Source of the DNA: Monomorium pharaonis
Lineage: Eukaryota > Arthropoda > Insecta > Hymenoptera > Formicidae
Length of the DNA: 64,000 bases
Assembly (NCBI RefSeq): GCF_013373865.1
Contig: NC_050470.1
Location: 20,050,889-20,114,888 of the forward strand
Direction of reading: 5' to 3'
Made by a program: the position numbers and the translations under genes. How positions within the stretch are numbered: position 1 is the first letter of the stretch; the number at the start of each line of letters is the position of its first letter. Below, piece by piece: positions 13,832 through 24,789 of this stretch. Under the pieces are notes generated by a model, which did no database searches, was not told where the DNA came from, and worked only from the letters and a program-made list of their open reading frames with translations.

Positions 13832-14893
13832 CCCAGTGAACACAGTAATATAGCAGCAGTGTAACAGCAATGTAACCGAATATAACAGGTTACGTTACTC
13901 TGAAATTACACGTAACTTACATGTAAGTTACAATTTCCGACTCAGCAATATAACATGTTATAATTACATGTTATCTAACCGTTACACAACAGTTACAAAG
14001 AAAAATGAAATAAAATAAAAATTTCATTTTTTTTAAATTATTTTTATCAACAGCACATACTACATTTAGAATAAATTTTTATTAATTAATGAAATTTAAA
14101 TTATGTTATTTTTTATTTTATTCTTACTTGCCGCTGCTAGGTTTGAACCCGGGACCTTAGGATTACGAACCTTGTACTCTACCTGCTACGCCAATTTGAC
14201 TCATCGATATGGGTACTTGTTATTGTCTACATATACCTATATGTAAACTGACGCGACTATATTATTTTTTATAAAAGCAATTAAATTTTGCAAAACATAT
14301 TAAAAATAAATAGCATTAATTTATTTACTTATTAATTTCATTGTTAAATTTATCTTTTTCCATAACCTTAATAATTTGATGGAAATTGCGATCTATTTAG
14401 CACTAATCTTTGAAGCGTTCAAATGATTAATTAGATGGTTAACTATATAGATCATAATTCTAAGAAAAATTGAATAGTATACATTTATTATTCTGTTTTT
14501 GTTCAGCACATGATGAATTTAAATTTTGTGCATTTTTTGTGCGCAGTAATTGTAGACAAACCGTTATTTTTGAAAACATTATCTTTATAATAATTTTTTT
14601 TATTATTAAATAGATCTGTCATTCAGGATGTTATAATGTCTGATTTCTGAGTCAACTACGACGCATCGTTCCGTAATAACATTGATATGAACGTGTTATG
14701 TTACGATTATACAATTTTTGTTGAATAACTGTAACGCCAAAACGATGTATAACAGCTAGATCACTTGCGTATAACAAATATTACGTAACAGATTATTTCC
14801 ATGTCATATAGCACCTACATATCACAAGAATAACAATGTTAAATTACATGTAACTTCCATGTTATATTGCCGCTATAAAATGTGTTCACTGGG
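13832..14893. mobile_element. CCC...GGG element with tRNA-like module (CCCAGTGAACAC ends)
   Basis: A 1,062-bp insertion with TIRs CCCAGTGAACACAG / TGTGTTCACTGGG, flanked by the 2-bp duplication AG (13,830-13,831 and 14,894-14,895). Subterminal regions on both sides repeat TTACATGTAA and TAACATGTTA, perfect self-complementary words. The core at about 14,005-14,450 contains a tRNA-like sequence on the minus strand and is shared with another element at 62,105-63,028. It encodes no protein and so must depend on a transposase in trans. Confidence 0.85.
14128..14199 (-). ncRNA. tRNA-like sequence (pol III A and B boxes)
   Basis: Read on the minus strand, the sequence carries an A box TGGCGTAGCAGG and, about 40 bases later, a B box GGTTCAAACC, both matching tRNA internal promoter consensus. 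The spacing and the CGTAATCC-AAGGTC middle recall a tRNA body, but stem pairing is degraded, so it is not a functional tRNA. It lies in the same position of a shared core in two TIR elements (compare 62,222-62,289), so it is likely a fossil SINE head or tRNA pseudogene carried as a passenger. Confidence 0.7.
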
Positions 14894-15440
14894 AGGATAC
14901 TAAACTGCTCTGTTTTATCACTAATTTTTCGAAATCTTTTTATTAATTACATGGAATTGAAAATCCTTCTCCAAAATTAAAGTACAGATAATAACGCGGT
15001 GCGCTGCGATCAATTTCATACGAAAAACGAAAGAAAGTTAGAAAATTATAGTTTTGTTATCGACTTCTGTAGTCGACTCGTGAAAACATATATTTGCTGC
15101 GTATAAAAGTTTTAGACTTTGTACGTATAAAATGAGCATTAGGCGCACGTGGCATTTCAGCAAAGAACAATACTGTGCTTTTAGAATGAGCCTAGGAACT
15201 TAAAAAAAAGTTTTCCGTGTTTAAGGGGATCCTATCTGTTTTATCGACAGAATTGTACGATTTGTCCAATGTACAACTTTTTATTGCATTTACAGAATTA
15301 AAAATCCTCCACAATAATTCTGGAAAAGAATTTTTAAATCTATAAAAGAAATACATACAAAATTTTGTTAATGACGTGCCCAAATGACTCTACATTATCA
15401 ACCTTGATCAAGTTTGATGAGCAGTTTAGCATCACCTTAA

Positions 15441-16480
15441 CAGTTTAATGTAAAAAATGTCTTTTTCTTTTGTCTAATTCTTGTTCTTAAATTAATTAAC
15501 ATTTAAGATTACAAAATACGATCATATTATTTAACTTTATTTAAATTGTATCTTTGGGACCGATATGTCCCATTTACATCATAATTTTTGAATAAATAAT
15601 CCTATCGATTTACTTCAAAAAGAAAGGTTCAAGCTACAAATCGCACACTTTGAAATGTTATGTTTGCAATATAATTACATAAACTTTGCGAAAAATCCAA
15701 CTTTTAGGTAGTAAAGATTAAAACTGAATGTTATGTTATTCAATAAGAATTCATTGAATTGATGCTAATTATATACTTAAAGTTTTATTTAATTATAAAA
15801 GAAATGGAAAAAAAGTGAAACTTTAACATGATAAATATTCTAATATTTATATGTGTAATCAATATGTGTGCAACCTACAATTTATCATTCAAACTTTCAA
15901 AATACTTCTATTATTTTAAATATATTTTAACTTGACAGTCATATATGTATGTATATACATATACATATACAAACATACACACATATTACTGTGTGAATAT
16001 GTTTTAGTAATACAGTGGATAAAAGATTTTATGTATAACTACATATAATGTATGAAAGTAAATTGAAACAAATACGTGTATATGTGCAAATAGTTTCAGC
16101 TTTTTTATTATTTTGAAAATAGGCATATGATAGCTTTATCAATTAGAAATATCTTGTATCCTTATCGATCCATGCTACTGTGGTATACTATTACGATCGT
16201 TTTCTAGCAACTCTACCAACAACAAGCAATATTTTTTAAATATTTATTTTTAATTATTTTTACATTATTGATGTTTATTGTAAATAACGTTTATTAAATA
16301 TTTATTTAACATTTGCTTTATTTTAATTATTTGCTTTAAATAATAATTTAGAAAAAATATTTATAAAACGTTTATTTAATGTTTATTTAATGTTTATTTA
16401 ATGTTTATTTATTTTATGTAAAATTTATTATATATTTAAAAAATTATTTAAAAAATTATTTTAATAATATTTATTTAATA
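15441..16480. other. AT-rich non-coding stretch with short tandem repeat
   Basis: Mostly AT-rich. An 11-bp unit TTTATTTAATG is repeated about four times near 16,370-16,425, directly before the Helitron end. 15,940-15,975 is a small TATACATA palindromic patch. No genes are seen. Confidence 0.6.
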
Positions 16481-18266
16481 CTAGCTGTGCCCTGCCACGC
16501 GTTGCTGTGGCTCTCTATTCGTATGCTACGTTTTTTTCAAATTCTCTTTGCTTTCGTTGTTTAACTTTCAAGAGTCTTGCTTTACTGTTTGCTCTTTTTA
16601 TTTTATTTTTGAATAAGCATTTATCTATTTTTAATAAATCTAATATTCATTTATTCACGTACTTCTAACTTTTTTTTCTAAAAGCTGCCATGAATTTAGA
16701 AATCAATTCAAAAGACTGTTTTAAATAAGTTCCTTTTTTTCAATAAAATAACAGCTATCTTTATTTTTCTTATTACATTAATTTAAACACAATAGAAACA
16801 TTCTTCGCCTCTCCCGGTCTCTCCCGTCTCTCCCCGTCACTCCCGATCTCTCCCCGTCTCTCCTGGTCTCTCTCCGTCTCTCCCGGTCTCTCCCTGTCTC
16901 TCCCGGTCTTTCCCCGTTTCTCTCCGTCTCTCCCGGTCTCTCCCGGTCTCTCCCTGTCTCTCCCAGTCTCTCCCCGTCTCTCCCGGTCTCTCTCGGTCTC
17001 TCCCGATCTCTCCCGGTCTCTCCCCGTCTCTCCCCGTCTCTCCGGTCTCTCCCCGTCTCTCCCGGTCTCTCCCCGTCTCTCCCGGTCTCTCCCCGTCTCT
17101 CCCGGTCTCTCCCCGTTTCTCCCCGTCTCAATGTGTCAAAATTTCATTAATATTAATGAAAAACTATTTTTTACACTTAAATTATGGCCATTATTTTTGA
17201 AACACCGGTACATCCAAAATCAATAATTAATATCATATCTTTTTTTATTAGAAATTAGTGTTCAATTTTAACTTTTTTAAAATCCTAAAATTTCTGAAAG
17301 AACCCGTATATCCAAAAATTTACTCTCTTTTCTATACAGTTTTTAAATTTATGTTTCAATAAAATTAATGCTTGCGATAAATTTATAATATACGAAGAAA
17401 ACTTTATAGTAAAAATTACTGTGGTAAGTAGTAAACGCAGATCAAGAAGGAATTATGTAAATTTTTATGTTTTTTATTAAATTACGATAGTATTTACACT
17501 TATATTAATTGCAATATTTCGTCGGTATGACAGGTTTCATAACCTGTCAAATAGCAAATTTTAACGATTAATATCTCGTCTCGCGGGGCAGAGCGACACT
17601 TTTTTCTGCCAGATTCGTGTTCTACGCACAAAAACACACAATATTGTTAAGTTTTAACAAATTCAGAGAACAGGGAGCTCTTCTTATGTATTACCATCAA
17701 TCTATATAAATAAAAATGTAAAATGTTTGTTACTCATCTAAGATTGCCGTAAGTTATTCAACGAAAGAGAATATGGTTTAAAAACCATACACACTCACTA
17801 CACACACACACACTCTTTAAATAATTAATTTCTCTTTATCACTCTAAATCATTTTCTCTTACTCTCTCCTTTTTCTCTCTCTTACTCTCATATTTAATTA
17901 AAACACACACACTCTCTTTAAATATCATTAAAGAAATATTGTTTAAAATTAACAAAATTAAATTATGACCATCATTTTTGAAACACACGGTATTTCCAAA
18001 ATTAAACCACATAAAAACACTCCCGATTACGAATACAACGTTGTTTTAAAATTTCCAAAAAATATAATTTAAAAAATATTGTTTTAAACTTAAAAAATTT
18101 AATTATGACCATCATTTTTGAAACACACGGTATTTCCATAATCAGATCCCATAAGAACACTCCTGGTTACGAATGCAACGTTGTGTCAAAATTTCAAAGC
18201 AATCGTTGAATAACTTACGGCAATCTTAGATGAGTAACAAACATTTTACATTTTTATTTATATAGA
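16481..18266 (-). mobile_element. Non-autonomous Helitron, copy A, rearranged
   Basis: On the minus strand the element starts with TCTATATAAATAAAAATG (TC, preceded by host A) at 18,266 and ends CTAG at 16,481, followed by T. A GCCAC/GTGGC hairpin (16,493-16,510) lies about 10 bases before CTAG. TC start, 3' hairpin, CTAG end and A-T insertion site are the classical Helitron features. Copy B (35,131-36,408) shares both ends and a 10-bp minisatellite. No Rep-helicase frame is present. This copy is interrupted by an exact inverted duplication of its own 5' junction (17,345-17,764). Confidence 0.85.
16803..17131. repeat. 10-bp minisatellite (CTCTCCCCGT / CTCTCCCGGT)
   Basis: About 33 tandem units of CTCTCCCGGT or CTCTCCCCGT in varied order. 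The long Arg/Glu/Thr/Gly-rich reverse-strand frame across it is purely repeat-derived. The same minisatellite, in inverse orientation, occupies 35,949-36,086 at the same distance (about 320 bp) from the 3' end of Helitron copy B, so it belongs to the Helitron family. Confidence 0.97.
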
Positions 18267-18622
18267 TTGATGGTAATACATAAGAAGAGCTCCCTGTTCT
18301 CTGAATTTGTTAAAACTTAACAATATTGTGTGTTTTTGTGCGTAGAACACGAATCTGGCAGAAAAAAGTGTCGCTCTGCCCCGCGAGACGAGATATTAAT
18401 CGTTAAAATTTGCTATTTGACAGGTTATGAAACCTGTCATACCGACGAAATATTGCAATTAATATAAGTGTAAATACTATCGTAATTTAATAAAAAACAT
18501 AAAAATTTACATAATTCCTTCTTGATCTGCGTTTACTACTTACCACAGTAATTTTTACTATAAAGTTTTCTTCGTATATTATAAATTTATCGCAAGCATT
18601 AATTTTATTGAAACATAAATTT
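17345..18622. repeat. Large perfect inverted repeat, 420-bp arms
   Basis: The arms 17,345-17,764 and 18,203-18,622 read as exact reverse complements over their whole 420 bases as far as I can check by eye, separated by 438 bp. Each arm consists of the first 64 bases of the Helitron (from TCTATATAAAT) plus 356 bases of DNA lying upstream of its insertion site. The spacer is internal Helitron sequence, with a roughly 125-bp segment duplicated in tandem (around 17,955-18,055 and 18,095-18,190). A small TGACAGGTT/AACCTGTCA palindrome lies in each arm. Confidence 0.92.
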
Positions 18623-19114
18623 CTTACTTATTAAATTTTTAATTAAGAATATAAAGTTTAAACTAAAATTTTATTTTGTTGTTATTTTGATTTTTAATCG
18701 ATAAAATTTTGTAATGTTCTTTGAAAGACTATAAATTATTTTTTCGAGCACATGAACAGTTTCTTCTAAAATTTATGATGACAGTTTACGTTTAAGACTA
18801 TCATCAACAAAATATTCTTTATTAAAAATAATCATTATTTGCTAAATGAAAAAAAAAAATAAATTTATTAATTCCTTTTTTAAGCATTAGAATTTATATC
18901 TTTTTGTACATATGTATGTTCGCGTACGCACATACTTTTTGTCGTCAGACAATTTTATTTTCATTTAAAAAATGCAAGGAAATATCATAGGTCAAAGGGA
19001 GAATTCAGCGTTACGTGTCGCTCGTGCGTAGCCATTGTCGCTTGTTGTAACAGCTCCCCTCGCGCGCCTAGCAGTCTTTAGGCTCAAGCGTTGGGGAGGG
19101 AACGCCCGGGCGCC

Positions 19115-20068
19115 CGGCTGGTCCAATATTGTAAAGTAGACGCTTGGTTTTATTTACTCAATTGGTTCAATAATATTGGACCAATATTAAGAAACAATAT
19201 TTATTCAATTCCAGAACAACAAATTTAGTTTAAAAAATTTTAAAAATTTGTACTCTTCTCTGAAATACTTAAATTCACAAATCTAGTGTTGCTTAATTTT
19301 TACAATCTTGTGTAACCGTGGTCACTCAAACCTAGTTACACGTATTCATCCATTGTTTAATTTCTATAATCAGAAAAACAGTTACCCATCCAATTGCTAG
19401 TCACCGCTGATGATGCTTTACCTCCTACGCAAATTAACATCCTGATGACCCATGAGCACTTAATGTTTATGAATACATATTTGTTATAGATAAATTTAAT
19501 AAATATTATCAGAGAGATAAATAACATATATGTATAGTTAAACTATATTTATATAAATACAAAGAAAACATGCACGCACACGCACGCACGCAGCTAATCT
19601 GCAAGTATAGTCGCTATAGTCTTGTCTAATGCACTTCCAATGTAAATACAATAGTATAGTAAGTTATTATACTGCAATATTGGTAATATATTTTGATTTA
19701 TTCATTAGCCAATATTGGTGCTTTCATGGAAACAGCAATATTGGCAGTGCATTTAGAGTTATTCACTAGCCAATATGGTGTCATCGTGTGTACTGCAATA
19801 TTGATAATATATTTTGACTTATTCACTAACCAATTCATTAACCAATATGAGTGTCATCATGTTCACTGCAATATTGGCAGTGTATATGAAATTATTTAGT
19901 AGCCAATTATTGGTGTCATTATAGATACTGCAATATTGGTAGTGCATTAACATTTTATTAATAACCAACATTATTTTTACATTGGACAATATCGGCCAAG
20001 ACTTTCCCAATATAACCAATATTTAGCCAACGTTGACCAATGTATTGCCAATGTACTGTGCTACTAGG
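19115..20068 (-). mobile_element. CCAATATTGG-rich TIR element, truncated or expanded copy
   Basis: The right end GTGCTACTAGGG and the interior (GGTCCAATATTG, an AGCGTCTAC-like segment, repeated CCAATATTGG) match the complete element at 39,217-39,552 in inverted orientation. The left terminus CCCTAGTAGC is not visible. 19,200-19,670 looks like unrelated AT-rich filler, possibly another insertion. There is no coding capacity. Confidence 0.65.
19672..19975 (+). repeat. About 60-bp tandem repeat (five degenerate units)
   Basis: Units of roughly 60-75 bp each begin with CTGCAATATTG and contain TTATTCA(C/T)TAGCCAATAT and GTGTCATC. Because the unit has few stops, open frames occur on both strands (for example 19,693-19,899). 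These are shadows of the repeat. Confidence 0.85.
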
Positions 20069-20411
20069 GATTTATGTATCTTTTCATTTAATCTATTGGA
20101 TTTGTAATTTATACAATCAGATATTTCCCATTTTATATTTAGATTTACACACACACACACACACGCACGCACACACCACAAAAATTTTGAAGTTTATTGA
20201 AATAACAAAATAACATAATCAAACTTGTAAAATTAAAATATGATGAAAAATTTGATTACTATCAATGAATGAATTGATTATTTCAACAAAATGTTTTTAG
20301 ATAAAAAACACATAAATATGCATACGAATTTTGACACTATTCAGTTAAAAATTGTTCAATTGTTCAGATCTTATCTTGAACGCAGTTTTGAAAAAAAATA
20401 TTGCTTGTTAA

Positions 20412-20916
20412 CCCTTTAAGAAGAACATTTTTTTTAGCAATTATGTCATATAAATCTAGTCGTATCTGTATATTTTAAATCATACTGAAACCGAAACCGA
20501 GGTCAAAATTTAAAAATTTTAAATGACAAATCCAATATGACGGACGTCAAACATAAAAATTCAAAATTCGGGAATAAAAAAAATATAGTCATATTCTTCA
20601 CTAAATTTTTAATAAAAAAGATTTCTTTCGATTTTTTGTTAAAATACATAGTTTTTGATTAAGAATTCCCAAAATTATATTCTTGAAATCATTTTATTTG
20701 ATATTTTGTAGCCGCCATTAAAAATTTTACATTTTTCAGATCATTTTCATAATCAACAACACAAATAACCATTAAGTACAAAATTCTATACAACTGACTT
20801 ATAAATTAAGTGAATGAATCAATTTCATATGCTGAAAATAGCATTTTTACAATATATTTTGTTGAATACAAAATAGTAACAATATACTTTCTTCAACTTT
20901 AATTTAATATAACTTA
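20412..20916. other. AT-rich segment, possible left part of a TTAA-flanked element
   Basis: TTAA at 20,408-20,411 is followed by CCCTTTAAG. About 4.6 kb to the right, CTTAAAGTG precedes TTAA at 25,064-25,067. This could be an outer piggyBac-like element enclosing the whole foldback, but only about 12 bases of the ends pair. The ATCCAATATG-CGG word seen here also recurs in the element at 46,709-48,382. Confidence 0.3.
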
Positions 20917-21207
20917 AAGGAAACCTCGCGAACTCGAAAATTCAGATTTTAATGAAACTTGACATAAATGTAGAGGGGGTAAATACATGAATTTAGAAAT
21001 TTTTAGTAGCGGCCCAAAAACGGTTTAAAGCGGTGAAACCACCCTTCAAAAATTGAGTCATTTTTACGTTTTCTCGATATATCACGTAAACTAAACAAAA
21101 TATAAAAAAATGTTTTATACAAAAATTTTACAATAAAAGTCCCATATAACATCGGATATTCTATGTATATGCATTTTTTTTCCATAATGTGAAAAAAATA
21201 TCTTGTA

Positions 21208-22149
21208 TGTTAAACGTATATACATCTCACATACATGATTCAAATATACATTATGGTATATAAAGTGTATATCCATTAATGTATTTGATATGTATATACA
21301 GCGTACAATGTTAAATGTATATACATCTCACATACATGATTCGAATATACATTATAGTATATAAAGTGTATATCCATTAATGTATTTGATATGTATATAC
21401 AGCGCACAATGTTAAATGTATATACATCTCACATACATGATTCGAATATACATTATAGTATATAAAGTGTATATCCATTAATGTATTTGATATGTATATA
21501 CAGCGCACAATGTTAAATGTATATACATCTCACATACATGATTCGAATATACATTATAGTATATAAAGTGTATATCCATTAATGTATTTGATATGTATGT
21601 ACAGCGCACAATGTTAAATGTATATACATTTCACATACATGATTCGAATATACATTATGGTATATAAAGTGCATATCCATTAATGTATTTGATATGTATA
21701 TACAGCGTACAATGTTAAATGTATATACATCTCACATACATGATTCGAATATACATTATAGTATATAAAGCGTATATCCATTAATGTATTTGATATGTAT
21801 ATACAGCGCACAATGTTAAATGTATATACATCTCACATACATGATTCGAATATACATTATGGTATATAAAGTGTATATCTATTAATGTATTTGATATGTA
21901 TGTACAGCGTACAATGTTAAATGTATATACATCTCACATACATGATTCGAATATACATTATGGTATATAAAGTGTATATCCATTAATGTATTTGATATGT
22001 ATATACAGCGTACAATGTTAAATGTATATACATCTCACATACATGATTCGAATATACATTATGGTATATAAAGTGCATATCCATTAATGTATTTAGTATG
22101 TATATACAGCGCACAATGTTAAATGTATGTACATTTCATATGCAAGATA
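21208..22149 (+). repeat. 101-bp satellite, about nine tandem units
   Basis: The word TGTTAAATGT recurs at 21,309, 21,410, 21,511, 21,612, 21,713, 21,814, 21,915, 22,016 and 22,117 (the first unit begins at 21,208 with one variant base), an exact 101-bp period. Units differ by only a few substitutions such as GCGTACA/GCGCACA and ATAGTATA/ATGGTATA. The strict period without indels implies recent homogenisation. Each unit contains TGTATATACA-like palindromes and TATACATTAT. Confidence 0.97.
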
Positions 22150-22697
22150 TTTTTCCTTTATAACATGAACTTGTACGCTCACGTGTAAGGAGTAATTCTC
22201 GCAATCACCGCTAGACGGTGCAACTTAGCCCTTTCTCCGGAGTCAAGTGATTCTCTCTTGCATATATAAGGGGGTTACTTGCAACTCCGCAATCAGATCT
22301 CGAATCTCATTTTTATTAGCTACCGTGCCTCGAGTACGGTACCGTACCAACACACAATCTCCACAAATTTGTATCATGTATATTCTATGTACATCTTATG
22401 TATATATACTATGGACATATGTATAATATTATGCATGTATTATGTACATTCTATGTTCATGTTATGTATATAAAATGAATGATAAATGGACATACATTAT
22501 GTATATACATGTAATATACGAATCATATACATGTGTATATACTTCTGATCTGCAATGGATATTTTCCTTGTAACATTTCATATGCAATGGATGTACGGTG
22601 TAATACAGAACCATAGTATATACAACACACATAAATGTATATACATAATATATACATTGTATATCAAATTGTTTTGTGGGGTATATTTAGATACACA

Positions 22698-23054
22698 TCC
22701 GGTTTTATTTGCACATTTCACATTCAATGTATATACATTACATTAAGAAAGTATATACCTGGATTATGTAATATACATAAATGTATGTACAATGTATGTA
22801 CTGAGTATATTTTTATGTATATACATAATATATACATATTACATATAAAAATGTATATACAGAATATACATACATACAATATACATATTATATACATATG
22901 TATATACTATGGATCTTTTATGTACATTAACCCGGTTTCATTTGCACATACTTTTCACATCCAATGTATATAAATTACATGAAGAAAGTATATACCTGGA
23001 ATATGTAATATACATAAATGTATGTACAATGTATGTACTGAGTATATTTTTATG
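22698..23054 (+). repeat. Duplicated 120-bp segment in TATACAT-rich DNA
   Basis: 22,698-22,817 and 22,930-23,054 are close copies, sharing GAAAGTATATACCTGG and GTACTGAGTATATTTT. Both belong to the TGTATATACA-rich interior of the same insertion. Open frames at 22,279-22,973 follow from the composition and have no recognisable domain. Confidence 0.85.
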
Positions 23055-24789
23055 TTTTGTGGGGTACTTCTATCTAACTACAGTAATAAAATTTTGAAAC
23101 AATTTTTTTTAACAATTTTTTTTTAATTTTATTAATGTAATTAGATAGAGAGATTTTTGCCATAAAACTTTTGTATAAAACATTTCTCAATACTTTTCGA
23201 GATATATCGAAAAAAGCAAAAATTTGCTTTACATCAAGAACAGTTTCATCCTTTAAATCGCTTTTGTTTGGCACTTGAAAATTTATAAATTTATTTGTTT
23301 ACCTAATTACGTTTTTTTCGTGAATGGGAAAAAATGCATTGTGTATCTCTCATAGTCGGTCTATATGGGTATACGGAATCCATTAAAAAACCCACCGCTT
23401 AGACAAAAACACGAAGGGACAACTGTCACCGAAAATAACTAGGACTATTTCGGGGACCTAATTACATGTGTGTTTCATCTAAAGTTATATAAAAAAAACA
23501 TTTTTATTTAATCACGTTAATAAAATTTACAAGAATTTTTTTTGGTATTTTCCATATAAAAGAATTTTTTAGGTGACATATAGAAAAATTTTCAGACACC
23601 GTCGATTCCTCATAGGAGTATGATTACCACTCCTAAAATGTAGTATAATTTTTTTTTTTTTTTTTTTGAGGAATACCGTAATTGTAAACACCACAAAATA
23701 TAAGAATTGTTCGTAAGTAACAAATTTCTTATTTAGATAATTATAATGTTTATTAGTAGCGTTTGTAATGATTTAAATGTTTTTTTATACATTATAAACA
23801 AACTCTATGTATAAATCGTAAAATGGAAGGACGGATGGAAAAAATTTTTCCAGAATATTATGCAATATATCCAAAGTCTTTCCCGAACATGCTGAAAGTA
23901 CACCACCGCGGACATTTTAGGGATGGAAATCGTACTTCTATCAGGAATCGACGGTGTCTGAAAATTTTTTCATGTGTCACCAAAAAAATTCTTTTATATG
24001 GGAAATACTAAAAAAATGTTTATTTCTTGTAAATTTTATTAACGTAATTAGATAAAAATGTTTTTTTTATATAACTTTAGATGAAACACACATGTAATTA
24101 GGTCCTCGAAATGGTTCTAGTTGTTTACGGTAACAGTATGTCGTTTGGTAACAGTTTGTCCCTTTGTGTTTGTGTTCTTCCAAACGGTGGGTTTTTTAAT
24201 GGATCCCACATACCCCCATGGACCGACCATGAGAGATACACAATGCATTTTTCCCATTCACAAAAAAAACATGTAATTAGGTAAAGAGATAAATTTATAA
24301 ATTTTCAAGTCTCAATCGAAAGCGATCTAAAGGATGAAACTACTCCTGATGTATAGAGCAGATTTTTGCTTTTTTCGATAATCTCGAAAAGTATTGGAAA
24401 TATCAAAAAATGTTTTATACAAAAGTTTTATGGCAAAAATATCTAACTACATTAATAAAATTTTGAAAAAAAAAAAAAAAAATTTTTTTTAATTATAAAA
24501 CAATTTTTTTTAATTTTTTTTTAAATTTTATTACTGTAGTTAGAAAGAAGTACTTTTATTGTAAATTTTTTGTATCAAACATTTTTTTATATTTTTTTAG
24601 TTTACGAGATATATCAAGAAAACGCAGAAATGTCTCAACCTTTAAATGATGATTTCATCCCTTTAAACCGTTTTTGGGTGGCTACTAAAAATTTCTAAAT
24701 TCATGTATTTACCCTCTCTACATTTATGCAAAGTTTCATTAAAATCTAAATTTTCGAATTTGCAAAGTTCCCTTGTTAATTCGTCACCT

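Larger units (their letters stand above)
13829..15436 (-). mobile_element. piggyBac-like MITE, copy 2, interrupted
   Basis: This is an inverted second copy of the preceding MITE. It begins GAG next to the shared TTAA, continues at 14,896 with GATACTAAACTGC, and ends GCATCACC before TTAA at 15,437-15,440. The segment 15,385-15,436 is nearly the reverse complement of 13,276-13,330. Only three bases of the element lie left of the nested CCC...GGG insertion at 13,832-14,893. Removing the insertion and one copy of its AG duplication restores a continuous MITE end. Confidence 0.8.
21141..23063. mobile_element. CCC...GGG element housing a satellite array
   Basis: The interruption of the foldback arm is bounded by CCCATATAACAT and ATGTTTTGTGGG, flanked by the 2-bp duplication GT (21,139-21,140 and 23,064-23,065). 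The intact right arm of the foldback (near 24,545-24,560, reverse strand) shows the uninterrupted site AAAAGTACTTC, which supports the exact boundaries. The interior is almost wholly made of TGTATATACA-type self-complementary words, including the 101-bp satellite. There is no coding capacity. Confidence 0.8.
20917..24785. mobile_element. Large foldback element, left arm split by a satellite-bearing insertion
   Basis: Left-arm sequence (20,917-21,140 joined to 23,064-23,641) is the diverged reverse complement of the right arm (23,915-24,785). Matching landmarks include GTAGCGGCC / GGTGGCTAC, TTTCTCGATATATC / GAGATATATCAAGAA, and CAATGCATTTTTCCC with CAGACACCGTCGATTCC and its complement. The loop is about 270 bp. 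The arms contain no recognisable gene. The divergence of the arms implies an old structure. The 1.9-kb insertion 21,141-23,063 interrupts only the left arm. Confidence 0.8.

Noticed and set aside
14128..14199. Functional tRNA gene
   Set aside because: A and B boxes are good, but acceptor and anticodon stems do not pair properly and the second copy differs at positions that would need to pair.
16778..17131. Reverse-strand 117-codon frame rich in Arg, Glu, Thr and Gly
   Set aside because: It is a translation of the 10-bp minisatellite in the Helitron, which has no stop in that frame.
22279..23097. Tyr/Ile/Cys-rich open frames in the TATACAT-rich region
   Set aside because: The repetition of TGTATATACA-type words excludes stops in some frames. 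The duplicated 120-bp segment explains the similarity between them.
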